A DNA stretch of 64,000 nt. Origin: Chitinophaga sancti (GTDB lineage: Bacteria; Bacteroidota; Bacteroidia; Chitinophagales; Chitinophagaceae). Of this stretch, positions 15,731 to 24,684 are shown in pieces. The stretch is taken from the NCBI RefSeq assembly GCF_034087045.1, contig NZ_CP139247.1, positions 6,598,001 to 6,662,000 of the forward strand. Direction: 5' to 3'. Made by a program: the position numbers and the translations under genes. Below the pieces are notes generated by a model. That model had not been told where the DNA came from. It did no database searches and saw only the letters and a program-made list of their open reading frames with translations. How positions within the stretch are numbered: the first letter of the stretch is position 1; each line of letters opens with the position of its first letter.

Positions 15731-18700
15731 ATGAATAATGCTATTCATAACCATATCGCTATGCTTATTAACAGGCGATGTTCCAAGTACCACCAAAAAT
15801 ACAAACGGGCGTATAAATTTATTCTGACCATGAAAATTGTCATGTTTCTTTTAGCTCTATCCCTGCAAAGCTATGCCGCCGTCGTTAATGCTCAGAGCGT
15901 CAGCCTGAACTTTAAACATGCCACACTGCACGAAGTGCTTCGCTCCGTAAGGGAACAAACCGGGTACAGCTTCATTCTGAATGGTGACTTCAAATCAAAA
16001 GCAAGGCCAGTTACAATCATGCTGAAAAGCGAGTCCTTGCAGAGCGCATTAGATAAAATCTTTAAAGAACAACCCTTTACCTACATTATTGATCACCAGA
16101 TCATCACTGTAGTTTCCCGTCCGGTTGTTGAAGTCCCTAAAAACCAGCCACCTCTTAAGGTGCAAGGGGTTGTAACGGATGAAGCAAACAAGCCGCTGCC
16201 GGGTGTTACTATCAAGGTGAAAGAAACAGGCGCGGCTACCATTACGAAAAGCGACGGGGCATATCATATTAATTGTGAACCAGATCAGACGCTAATCTTT
16301 AGTTTTCTTGGCTTCGAAACTAAAGAAGTACTGGTAGGGCACCGCGAAGTAGTTGACGTAACGCTCACTCCCAGCAATTTTAACCTCAACGAGACCGTCA
16401 TTAAAGGATACTACAGCACGACCCGTGCTTTGAACACGGGAAACGTCACCACCATCAAATCCGATGTCCTGTCTAAAAATCCGGTCAACGACCTGCTAAC
16501 CGCACTTGAAGGCCGCGTACCTGGCTTATTCATATCTCAGGTTAACGGTATGCCAGGGGGAGCGCTCACCATCAAGATGCGTGGGCAGAATAGTTTAAGA
16601 GCTGATGCTAACAACCCGCTATATATCATAGATGGGGTGCCCTTTGCCAACAACACACAATCTTACAGTAATACCCTTTCATTAGGCACCTCGGCAGGCG
16701 GGGCAAGTCAACTTAGCCCGTTTGCCAGCCTTAATATGGATGATATTGAACGAATAGAAATTTTAAAAGATGCCGATGCAACTGCTATTTACGGTTCAAG
16801 GGGGGCCAATGGCGTGATCTTAATTAGTACGAAGAAAGGCAGCGCCGGTCAGTCCAAGGTCGATTTTAACGTTTATCAGGGAGCGGGCAGAGTGTCCAAT
16901 AAATTAGACCTGATGAATAGCCAGGAATACCTCAAGATGCGTAACGAGGCGATGGTGAATGATGGTGTCACTACTCCCGCAGCAACTGACTATGATCTTA
17001 ATGGGAAATGGGGTGATCCAAATCAATACACCGATTGGCAGAAGGTGTTAATTGGCGGAACATCACACATCACGGATGCGCAAGGCTCTGTATCAGGAGG
17101 CAATGCACAAACACAATTTATGTTTGGCGGAGGCTACCGCAGGGAGACAACCGTATTTCCGGCCGATTACAGTGATGTAAAAGCATCAGGTCATATGAGT
17201 ATCAGCCATTCCAGTGTTGACGGAAGATTCAAGAGCAATTTAAACGTCTCTTATGTTAATGACAATAACAGGTTACCCTTCCTCGATTTCACCAACTATA
17301 TTCTTTACGCACCAAATACGCCCGCCATATATGATGACAATGGAAACCTAAATTATCAGAATTCAACTTTTAACAACCCACTCCGTTCCATTTATCAAAG
17401 CGCAAACAATCTCACCAAAAATTTGAATACTTCTGGTGACTTCAATTACAAGATCATCGAGGGTATGACCATTGGCGTGCGTGGCGGTTACAATATTATC
17501 AATCTAAGTTTCGACAAATTAAGCCCGTGGAAAGGCTCAAATCCAGCTACTACCGTCAATCCGGCTTTAAGGACGCATCTTTTCGGGTACAATGAACTTA
17601 AAACTTGGATATTAGAGCCTAACCTGAGTTATAGTAAAACACTGAATAACAACCGTTTTGACCTATCTATCGGGGGGACGTTTCAGCAAAATGACCAAAA
17701 AGGCATAGGTCAAATTGCTTCGGGATATAGTACCGATGCGCTGATCAGTAGCATATCATCTGCAACAACCCTGACTTTATTCTCAGACATTCAATCACAA
17801 TATAAATACAACGCTTTATATGCACGACTAAGCTACAATTATGCGGATAAATACCTGATCAATTTGACAGGACGCAGGGACGGTAGTAGCAGATTTGGTC
17901 CAGGTAATCAATTCAGCAATTTCGGAGCAGTTGGTGTCGGTTATCTCTTTACCAATGAAAACTGGATCAAAGATAACTTGCCTGCCCTCAGCTTCGGAAA
18001 AATCCGTGGAAGTGTTGGCATCACAGGCAATGACCAGATACCAGATTATGGTTATTTAAGCACTTATAACGGCAATGGCACTTCCTATCAAGGTATAAGT
18101 ATTCTCAATCCTACTCAACTTACCAATCCTAGTTATAGATGGGAAAAGGTGAAAAAATTAGAAGTAGGCTTAGAGGCAGGATTTTTAGACAACCGTATTC
18201 TATTAAACGTAAGCTGGTATCGTAACCGCACAGAAAATCAATTGGTTGGTTATGCCCTGCCATCAACTACCGGCTTTACCACTGTACAAGCGAACCTACC
18301 AGCCTTAATTCAAAATACCGGAACTGAAATTGAAATTACTTCTACAAACATTAAAAATAAAGATTTCAACTGGACAACTTCAGCTAATATCACAATTCCG
18401 AGGAATAAACTGATCGCTTTCGATAACCTAGCAGGTTCAAGTTATGCCAGTCGCTATGTTGTCGGACAGCCATTAGATATTCAATTGCTCTATCAATATA
18501 CCGGACTTGATCCGGTGAAAAAGATATACACTTTTGAGGACCTGAATAAAAATGGCACACTCGATTATGGTGCAGACTTTAAACCTTTTTTCAAAGGACA
18601 AAGATTTTATGGCGGCGTAAATAACAACATAACATTTCACGATTTTCAGCTGGATTTCCTCGTCCAGTTTGTGAAGCAAACAGCCTATAAGCTGACCAGT

Positions 18701-19096
18701 GCGGCCGCTCCCGGTATCTACTTTAGAAACGGCTCCAATCAACTCGTTTCGACTGTTCCTTCTGATAGCCCTGAAAGTATTCAAAAATACACAGCTTCTT
18801 TCAGTACTCCGACTCAAACAGCAAATGCAAATTATCTCGTCAGTAACGGCGCACTTACGGATGCTTCCTATATCAGGTTGAAAAATGTGTCAATAAGCTA
18901 CAAGCTACCCAAATCCCTATTAACCAAATATGGGGTTAAACAATTAAGAATTTATCTGCAAGGTCAAAACTTATTGACATTCACTAAATATAAAGGGCTA
19001 GATCCGGAAACTACTGCGTATGGAACAAGCGGTTCTGCTCTGCTAACATTACCCACGCTCAGGGTAATGACTGCAGGAATTCAACTTACGCTCTAA
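15731..19096 (+). CDS. SusC/RagA-family TonB-linked outer-membrane transporter with STN domain
   Basis: 1121 residues. Order: a long basic N-terminus, a signal peptide near residues 35-56 (MKIVMFLLALSLQSYAAVVN), an STN secretin/TonB short domain (LHEVLRSVREQTGYSFILNG), a carboxypeptidase-like domain (GVVTDEANKPLPGVTIKVKE), a plug (NPLYIIDGVPF; IERIEILKDADATAIYGSRG), and a barrel that ends in LPTLRVMTAGIQLTL. The STN domain marks it as a transducer able to signal to FecR. Together with SusD it would bind and import a large ligand at the outer membrane. No polysaccharide-degrading enzyme is nearby, so a glycan substrate is not supported; the neighbours point to redox or peptide biology. Confidence 0.95.
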   Translation: MNNAIHNHIAMLINRRCSKYHQKYKRAYKFILTMKIVMFLLALSLQSYAAVVNAQSVSLNFKHATLHEVLRSVREQTGYSFILNGDFKSKARPVTIMLKSESLQSALDKIFKEQPFTYIIDHQIITVVSRPVVEVPKNQPPLKVQGVVTDEANKPLPGVTIKVKETGAATITKSDGAYHINCEPDQTLIFSFLGFETKEVLVGHREVVDVTLTPSNFNLNETVIKGYYSTTRALNTGNVTTIKSDVLSKNPVNDLLTALEGRVPGLFISQVNGMPGGALTIKMRGQNSLRADANNPLYIIDGVPFANNTQSYSNTLSLGTSAGGASQLSPFASLNMDDIERIEILKDADATAIYGSRGANGVILISTKKGSAGQSKVDFNVYQGAGRVSNKLDLMNSQEYLKMRNEAMVNDGVTTPAATDYDLNGKWGDPNQYTDWQKVLIGGTSHITDAQGSVSGGNAQTQFMFGGGYRRETTVFPADYSDVKASGHMSISHSSVDGRFKSNLNVSYVNDNNRLPFLDFTNYILYAPNTPAIYDDNGNLNYQNSTFNNPLRSIYQSANNLTKNLNTSGDFNYKIIEGMTIGVRGGYNIINLSFDKLSPWKGSNPATTVNPALRTHLFGYNELKTWILEPNLSYSKTLNNNRFDLSIGGTFQQNDQKGIGQIASGYSTDALISSISSATTLTLFSDIQSQYKYNALYARLSYNYADKYLINLTGRRDGSSRFGPGNQFSNFGAVGVGYLFTNENWIKDNLPALSFGKIRGSVGITGNDQIPDYGYLSTYNGNGTSYQGISILNPTQLTNPSYRWEKVKKLEVGLEAGFLDNRILLNVSWYRNRTENQLVGYALPSTTGFTTVQANLPALIQNTGTEIEITSTNIKNKDFNWTTSANITIPRNKLIAFDNLAGSSYASRYVVGQPLDIQLLYQYTGLDPVKKIYTFEDLNKNGTLDYGADFKPFFKGQRFYGGVNNNITFHDFQLDFLVQFVKQTAYKLTSAAAPGIYFRNGSNQLVSTVPSDSPESIQKYTASFSTPTQTANANYLVSNGALTDASYIRLKNVSISYKLPKSLLTKYGVKQLRIYLQGQNLLTFTKYKGLDPETTAYGTSGSALLTLPTLRVMTAGIQLTL

Positions 19097-19118
19097 ACAC
19101 TCTCATTAATACAATCCA

Positions 19119-20552
19119 ATGAAAAGATTCAAAATCCACATATCCATACTTTTACTTCTTCACCTCTTTTGCGGGTGTAAGAAGTTCGTCGAGCTGGATG
19201 CTCCTAAAACCCAACTGGTCACCAATAATGTTTTTGCTTCCGATGAGACGGCATCTGCTGCTTTACTAGGCATCTATGCCCAAATGGTAGATAATGATTT
19301 TACGCCGTACAAGATTGCTAATTACACTGGCCTTGCCGCTGATGAACTCATAACATATACTACCGTTAATCTGCTGGTTTATCAAAATTCATTACGTCCA
19401 AGTGATGCCGTGACAAATTCAATCTGGACTAATGCGTATAGTTTCATTTACCAGGCAAATGCTGTTTACGAAGGATGCAATAATTCAACAACTTTGAGTA
19501 CGGCTGCAAAGAAGCAGATCATGGCAGAAGCTATCTTCCTGAGATCTTACTGGTATTTTTATTTAATCAATTTATACGGGGATGTACCATTATTACTCAC
19601 ATCTGATTACACAAAGAATGCTACCATCGGAAAAACTTCCCAAAATGATATATATAATCAAATCAGCAATGATTTAAAATCTGCGGAGAATGATCTCAGT
19701 GAGAATTATGTTGGTGCAAACAGTATTAGTACTGGTACTGAACGCATCCGTGCCAATAAATATGCTGCGGCTGCCTTATTAGCAAGGGTGTATCTGTATC
19801 AGAAGAAATACCCTGATGCAGAAGCACAAGCGACAATAGTTTTAAATAACAAAACTTTATATGATTTAGTTGATCTAACGCAAGTCTTTTTAAAGAACAC
19901 CAAAGAGAACATTTTACAAATACCCAAACCATCACCAACAAATAATTTTAATACTTACGAAGGAAGCTATTTTATTTTAACCAGTAAGCCAGGCGATAAC
20001 TTTATTAACTCTAGCGTTATTAGCGATCGGCTAATGTATGCTTTTGACAGTGCTGATAAAAGAAAAAGCGCTTGGGTTGGAACTTTCACTGATAATTCCG
20101 TCACCCCCAGTGTAAATTACAATTATCCTTATAAATACAAAGCGTTCAACACGGCTACGATCTCTGAATATTCGACGGTGCTAAGAGTTGGGGAACAATA
20201 TCTAATAAGAGCAGAAGCACGTGCAAATCAAAGTAATTTATCAGGTGCCATTAGCGACATAGACATGATTCGAAACCGGGCAGGATTGCCGCTTATCGCA
20301 AACACCAACCCAGGTATCAACCAAACAGACCTAATTACAGCTATATTAAAAGAACGTCAGGTAGAATTATTTGCAGAATGGGGGCATCGCTGGATGGATC
20401 TTAAACGTACCGGCAACATTAACAGTGTCATGTCTGTGGTAACTCCTGCAAAAGGAGGACCTGCTTGGAATAGCAATATGCAATTATGGCCTATTCCTCA
20501 AACAGATATTGCTACTAATCCCAACCTAAAACAGAATCAAGGCTACAATTGA
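19119..20552 (+). CDS. RagB/SusD-family nutrient-binding lipoprotein
   Basis: 477 residues. The lipoprotein signal is followed by Cys about 19 (LLLHLFCGCKKFVELD). The family's conserved blocks are present: AEAIFLRSYWYFYLINLYGDVPL (part of the TPR-like fold), YLIRAEARANQSNLSGAISD, DMIRNRAGL and LFAEWGHRWMDLKRTG; the C-terminus ends WPIPQTDIATNPNLKQNQGYN. It is the lid protein of the SusC transporter just upstream (22 bp gap). Confidence 0.95.
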   Translation: MKRFKIHISILLLLHLFCGCKKFVELDAPKTQLVTNNVFASDETASAALLGIYAQMVDNDFTPYKIANYTGLAADELITYTTVNLLVYQNSLRPSDAVTNSIWTNAYSFIYQANAVYEGCNNSTTLSTAAKKQIMAEAIFLRSYWYFYLINLYGDVPLLLTSDYTKNATIGKTSQNDIYNQISNDLKSAENDLSENYVGANSISTGTERIRANKYAAAALLARVYLYQKKYPDAEAQATIVLNNKTLYDLVDLTQVFLKNTKENILQIPKPSPTNNFNTYEGSYFILTSKPGDNFINSSVISDRLMYAFDSADKRKSAWVGTFTDNSVTPSVNYNYPYKYKAFNTATISEYSTVLRVGEQYLIRAEARANQSNLSGAISDIDMIRNRAGLPLIANTNPGINQTDLITAILKERQVELFAEWGHRWMDLKRTGNINSVMSVVTPAKGGPAWNSNMQLWPIPQTDIATNPNLKQNQGYN

Positions 20553-20557
20553 AGATT

Positions 20558-21898
20558 ATGAAAAGTTTACCAATAATCGTATTTAGCTTTTTGTTTTTGA
20601 GCATTGCTACATACGGACAAGATATTCATCCTAAATATCCTACCATAGGTGACAGCTTCCCTTATTATAATTTTACTGATCTAGTTAATTATAAAACTAA
20701 ATCAGCAACTACCAAAGATTTTCGTGGAAAATGGTTGATCGTTGATTTTTGGGCTACATCATGCAGTGGGTGCTTACACAGCTTTCCAAAGATGGACTCG
20801 ATTGCAAAAGAATACAGGGATAAAATTCAGATCATTATGATCGGTGTAACTAAGTGGACAGCTAGAGAAGATGTTAGAAAATCAGAAAAACTTACTAAAG
20901 ATATTTACGGAAGATTAGAAAAACTGCATAATTTAAACATTACGACATCTTTCGACAGTACCGCGAAATTTAGATTTGGCCTCTATGGCCTCCCTCTAAT
21001 ATACGTCATATCACCTAATGGGGAAATAAAGGCAAAAGTAGTCTCCATCAATCGGGAATCTCTTAATGCCATTTTAGCGGGCCGAACTCCTTACATGGAA
21101 AGAGCCTATTCACAATTCGAAACGCTTGAAAATGCAAATTATGATTATAAACTTCCCCTATTAACAAACGGTCAAAATGCAAATGGAGGAATTGATACGA
21201 GTTACATATTTCGGTCAATACTCGTAGACTACGATAATTCAATGCCTAGGTATAATGCAGTGAATCTTTCAAGAGAATTCAATTCAAGCCCAAGTTTAAA
21301 TCGTATTACAGTTTTTAATCATAATTTCAACGAGTTACTAAACATTGCATTTTTTGGAAAAGATGCTTGGGAAATCTGGGATGAAGATTATGAAGAACAT
21401 TGGCCTAATCCAATTTGGGAAAACTCAAAGGGGGTAAATGAAGGTTTTTTAAAATACACTTACGAATTAGAGTTTCCAAAAGAATTTGGTTCAAGAGATT
21501 ACCTTATGAATTCCATGCAATCTGATTTAAAAAAATACCTTGCGCATAACATTAGGCTAGAGAAACGAAAGTTGCCAGTGTATTACCTGATAGTATCGGA
21601 TTCCTTAAAACTGAAGAAGATCAAAACGAAAGATAGAAATGCCTCGAGATTTGCAAAGATGACTTTTGACGGCATACCGTTTGTAAACTATCCTTTCAGA
21701 AAGTTCTATAAACAACTTGTATTAAATATGGAGCTTAAATATCCAGTAATTGATAGTACTGGATTTCAAGAAAATATAACTTATTATTTTAAAGCCAATA
21801 TGGTTGATCCTCGTGACATTGCGGAAAAACTTAATGATATTGGATTGAAGTTAATTGAAGGCAAAAAGGAAATGGAAGTAATTATAGTTGGAGATTGA
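20558..21898 (+). CDS. TlpA/thioredoxin-like protein with a long C-terminal extension
   Basis: 446 residues from the ATG at 20558, 5 bp after susD. It has a signal peptide (MKSLPIIVFSFLFLSIATYG). The thioredoxin domain has an active site WATSCSGC (about residues 66-73) and a cis-Pro loop GLYGLPLIYVI. About 250 residues of unrecognised sequence follow. TlpA-like thiol reductases in SusC/D operons are known in Bacteroidota. With the thioredoxin-like lipoprotein at 24684-25172, two periplasmic redox proteins flank the small cysteine-containing proteins. The extension's function is unknown. Confidence 0.85.
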   Translation: MKSLPIIVFSFLFLSIATYGQDIHPKYPTIGDSFPYYNFTDLVNYKTKSATTKDFRGKWLIVDFWATSCSGCLHSFPKMDSIAKEYRDKIQIIMIGVTKWTAREDVRKSEKLTKDIYGRLEKLHNLNITTSFDSTAKFRFGLYGLPLIYVISPNGEIKAKVVSINRESLNAILAGRTPYMERAYSQFETLENANYDYKLPLLTNGQNANGGIDTSYIFRSILVDYDNSMPRYNAVNLSREFNSSPSLNRITVFNHNFNELLNIAFFGKDAWEIWDEDYEEHWPNPIWENSKGVNEGFLKYTYELEFPKEFGSRDYLMNSMQSDLKKYLAHNIRLEKRKLPVYYLIVSDSLKLKKIKTKDRNASRFAKMTFDGIPFVNYPFRKFYKQLVLNMELKYPVIDSTGFQENITYYFKANMVDPRDIAEKLNDIGLKLIEGKKEMEVIIVGD

Positions 21899-21929
21899 AT
21901 TAATATCTATCCTATATTTTTGTATTTAA

Positions 21930-21959
21930 GAGGGAACTCATTGTCGACTGAGTTCCCTC
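21930..21959. terminator. Bidirectional terminator shared by two convergent operons
   Basis: The perfect 11-bp stem GAGGGAACTCA/TGAGTTCCCTC with an 8-nt loop sits between the end of the SusC-SusD-TlpA operon (stop at 21898) and the end of the opposing peptide operon (stop at 21977). Confidence 0.85.
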
Positions 21960-21976
21960 CTAAATTTATTTGGTTA

Positions 21977-22219
21977 TCAACTTGGTCTTAAGGAGTTTGT
22001 GCAAGTATTATTTGAGTACAACTGTGCTCCAAAAGAATCGCCTTGTGTTCCTAAGCAACCAGTTCCTTGGACGGTACAAGTTTTGTCAGCAGTTGTTGAA
22101 ACACATTGGCCCGCTGAGATATACCAATAAGCTGCCCTGTGGGTATTCTTAGTAGCAAAAGCGGAGGCACCAGCTAATAACAGAGCGGAAATGCCCATTA
22201 GGATTTTTGAATTTTTCAT
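21977..22219 (-). CDS. Small secreted cysteine-containing protein 1 (DUF6520-like)
   Basis: 80 residues. An N-terminal signal (MKNSKILMGISALLLAGASAFA) is followed by a mature part of about 58 residues with four cysteines (GQCVSTT, KTCTVQGTGC, NNTC). Three paralogues lie in tandem and share YWYI...C, the GTGC/GYGC block and GTQ.(D/E)S.G. Small secreted families of this kind (DUF6520-like) are seen in Bacteroidota without known function. It is the last gene of the minus-strand operon beginning with the thioredoxin-like lipoprotein. The Sec-type signal argues for action in the periplasm or outside the cell. Confidence 0.78.
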   Translation of the reverse strand: MKNSKILMGISALLLAGASAFATKNTHRAAYWYISAGQCVSTTADKTCTVQGTGCLGTQGDSFGAQLYSNNTCTNSLRPS

Positions 22220-22321
22220 ATTTTTTTGTTTTTGTATGTAAATGAATAAAAGCTCAAAGAATAAAGTAAAATTTCATCATCCCTCTCTCATAGGTGTGGT
22301 ACAGTTTGAATTAAAATACAA

Positions 22322-22519
22322 TTAGCTTCCAAGCGATTCTGGCTGTGTGCCAACACAACCTGTACCCGTTTGGGCACAAATCTTATTCGCGGTAGTCGTG
22401 GTGCATACATCTCCTGTTATATACCAATAGGTTGCTCTATATGTATTTTTAGTAGCAAAAGCAGAAGCACAAGCTAATAACAGAGCATAAATACCCATTA
22501 AAATTTTAGAACTTTTCAT
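22322..22519 (-). CDS. Small secreted cysteine-containing protein 2, truncated by an in-frame stop
   Basis: 65 residues from MKSSKILMG, closely similar to protein 1 in the signal and first half. It stops after GTQPESLGS. Reading on past the TAA at 22322-22324, the same frame continues with LYFNSNCTTPMREG before the next stop, which aligns with QLYSNNTC of protein 1 and QLYIDSCC of protein 3. The TAA replaces the conserved Gln codon (CAA to TAA is one base change). The full-length form would be about 80 residues, like its neighbours. It may be a recent pseudogene or a natural short form lacking the last cysteine. The ATG is chosen over an upstream TTG. Confidence 0.7.
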   Translation of the reverse strand: MKSSKILMGIYALLLACASAFATKNTYRATYWYITGDVCTTTTANKICAQTGTGCVGTQPESLGS

Positions 22520-22573
22520 CAATATGTTTTTAGAATCAACAAATAATCAAACCTACTTAGCGCAAAGATTTTA

Positions 22574-22819
22574 TTACTCCTTGATCGGGTTGAGACAGCA
22601 ACTATCAATATAAAGTTGTCTGCCTAATGATTCACCTTGTGTTCCTAAACAGCCGTAACCAGGTTGTACACATCTTTTGTTTACTGTAACCGGCAAACAG
22701 CTATCCTCCTCATTGTGATAATAATACTGCCCCCCGTTATCTTGCCGATCTGCATCCAAATAGCCTATTATAAACGAAATAGCAGTAAACAATGTCATTA
22801 TTCCTTTGGTAAATATCAT
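22574..22819 (-). CDS. Small secreted cysteine-containing protein 3
   Basis: 81 residues, the most divergent paralogue. The N-terminus (MIFTKGIMTLFTAISFIIGY) is hydrophobic but lacks the AFA cleavage site of the other two, so it may be membrane-anchored. The mature region keeps the family spacing (SCLPVTVNKRCVQPGYGCLG, then GESLGRQLYIDSCC) with five cysteines. It follows the lyase-kinase gene by 117 bp in the same orientation, and precedes paralogues 2 and 1. Confidence 0.75.
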   Translation of the reverse strand: MIFTKGIMTLFTAISFIIGYLDADRQDNGGQYYYHNEEDSCLPVTVNKRCVQPGYGCLGTQGESLGRQLYIDSCCLNPIKE

Positions 22820-22936
22820 AGCTTTAATTCGGTGGAAAAAGTATCTTGATAAGTCAATTAATGCTGCTATACCTCATCATTATGCATTTACTTGTTCCGT
22901 TCTTATGGTAAATCCGGGAATAGGGTAACATCCAAG

Positions 22937-24265
22937 CTATGAAATACTAATAGCGGAGATCACCTGAGTTATCGCGTTTATATCAGGCCGCTCGTCTACA
23001 GCATTATAGTAGCATTTACAAATTGCCTCAACCAATGGCGAAATTCCGATTTTACCGAATAACTCCGTTTGCAATTCTTCTTTGTCATCAATATGGAACC
23101 TGACCGGAGGAATGCCTGTAAACATTGCTATCATCATTCCTCCCAATGCGTAATAATCTTCTGCTGGTGAAGGCGTTTGTTTCTCTTTTTGTTCTGGTGA
23201 CATAAATCCAATTGTTCCATCACCAAAAGGCGGCAAGGGATAATGCTGGCTTAAACTATAACACAGTTCCATATCGATCAGCACTAATTCGCCTCGCTTA
23301 TTAATCATGAAGTTTGCCGGCGTTAGATCTCTGTGAATGTAGCCATGATCATGCAGCCGGTTTACACTTCTCAATACATCTGTCAAAACGCTGATTATAA
23401 ATTGTTTTTTATCAGATGAAAGCTCCCGCCATGTCCTCTCTGCATAAATTTCCCTGAGCATCATATCCAAGGTGTCACCGGAAATACGCTCCATGACGAG
23501 ATAAGTATCACCCTCGGATTCTATTAAATCAATGACCTTCGGCACACGTACAATGTACTTTAAGCGATCAAGTAAATCCCTCTGCCAGGTAAGCCTGTCC
23601 TTAACATCTCTACCTTTCATATCTGACCACATCAAATATTTGCCTTGTTTGATGATACACTTCTTTACAAGGAAAAAGTTCGTGATGTATTTTCCAGTAA
23701 AAACATTGCCTTTTCTATCTTCCTTAACAATATTCAGGATCATATACTTTCCGAACAGAACCTTTTTAAATTCATCAAACGGCTTGGGTAACGATACTTT
23801 AAATGGCCACATGTCCGGATGAAAAGGCTCCTTCCCCTGATATTCTACGTAGAGATTATCTCCAATTCCAGGAAGATCGGTAATTCGTGGTCCTTTATAC
23901 AAGGATGTGATCTTTTTCAACTCTTCAGCCAATTCCGAATAACTGAAATCGTAGGGACAATAGATACTGATCACTTGCCCGAAGGTGTTATTGCCAACCT
24001 TGTCCTGTAATATGAAATTAGCCGACTCTATATCTTTTACCAGCCTAAAGGATAAGTTTTTGGAATGAATTATAGTTAAAACAGCGGGTATAAAATTTGC
24101 TAGCTGAGAAATGACAACTGAACAGTGAATGACCCAATTGCATTGTTCAGTATTGCCGTGATATATAAAGTAATCATCTTCGGAATACCCTAGCCCCATC
24201 TCTTTTACTATCAGCTCGTAATCATACTCCCGTTTTTTTTGTTTTAGGTTTTGGACCAGTTCCAT
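22937..24265 (-). CDS. Lyase-kinase protein resembling class III lanthionine synthetase without cyclase domain
   Basis: 442 residues with two parts. Residues about 35-165 look like the N-terminal lyase-type domain of LanKC enzymes: CNWVIHCSVV, SFRLVKDIESAN, GNNTFGQVISIYCPYD, KGPRITDLP. Residues about 175-442 are a protein-kinase fold: a substrate-facing YLVMERISGDTLD segment, catalytic loop HRDLTPANFMI (301-311), metal-binding DMELC (321-325, in place of DFG) and GTIGFMSPEQ. LanKC enzymes are about twice as long and end in a LanC cyclase; here the protein stops after the kinase. It overlaps the MauE-like gene by 22 bp and precedes three small secreted proteins. Phosphorylating or dehydrating a peptide is possible but unproven. 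Confidence 0.75.
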   Translation of the reverse strand: MELVQNLKQKKREYDYELIVKEMGLGYSEDDYFIYHGNTEQCNWVIHCSVVISQLANFIPAVLTIIHSKNLSFRLVKDIESANFILQDKVGNNTFGQVISIYCPYDFSYSELAEELKKITSLYKGPRITDLPGIGDNLYVEYQGKEPFHPDMWPFKVSLPKPFDEFKKVLFGKYMILNIVKEDRKGNVFTGKYITNFFLVKKCIIKQGKYLMWSDMKGRDVKDRLTWQRDLLDRLKYIVRVPKVIDLIESEGDTYLVMERISGDTLDMMLREIYAERTWRELSSDKKQFIISVLTDVLRSVNRLHDHGYIHRDLTPANFMINKRGELVLIDMELCYSLSQHYPLPPFGDGTIGFMSPEQKEKQTPSPAEDYYALGGMMIAMFTGIPPVRFHIDDKEELQTELFGKIGISPLVEAICKCYYNAVDERPDINAITQVISAISIS

Positions 24266-24684
24266 TGGATACGTCTTTGAATTATGATTCCAGTGAGTGC
24301 CATTAATGTATACATCACATTAAGGATCAAATGATTATTCCATGTCAGATTTCGAATTAAACCTCCACAACTACACGGCGGTGAATCATCTGTAAATACG
24401 ATGAATCCTACGTAGCAGGTGAAGATGATCATTAGTATAAATGCACCCCATAGCCCTTGCAGCCTTGTTCGTTCAAAAAATACCATAGCTGATATTCCCA
24501 ATTCCAGCAAGGGCAATAGAACAGATAATATTCCAGAGAATTTGCTGATCAGCGGTGATCGTTTCAAATCCTCAACGAATATTGGGAAGATGAATACCTT
24601 GCTGAGTGCCGCATAAACAAACAAAAGAATGATTGCATAACAGATCAGTTCAATGGCATAGTTTTTTTTAATAACCGCTTTCAT
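24244..24684 (-). CDS. MauE/DoxX-like redox-associated membrane protein
   Basis: 146 residues with four predicted membrane segments (near residues 12-32, 50-70, 78-98 and 118-136). A cysteine pair lies in SPPCSCGGLI (C104, C106), in the loop after the third segment, as in the MauE/DoxX family. Such proteins pass reducing or oxidising equivalents across the membrane and are often next to thioredoxin-like proteins. Its start overlaps the stop codon of the thioredoxin-like lipoprotein (TAATG), and its end overlaps the lyase-kinase gene, so the three are tightly coupled. Confidence 0.82.
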   Translation of the reverse strand: MKAVIKKNYAIELICYAIILLFVYAALSKVFIFPIFVEDLKRSPLISKFSGILSVLLPLLELGISAMVFFERTRLQGLWGAFILMIIFTCYVGFIVFTDDSPPCSCGGLIRNLTWNNHLILNVMYTLMALTGIIIQRRIQWNWSKT

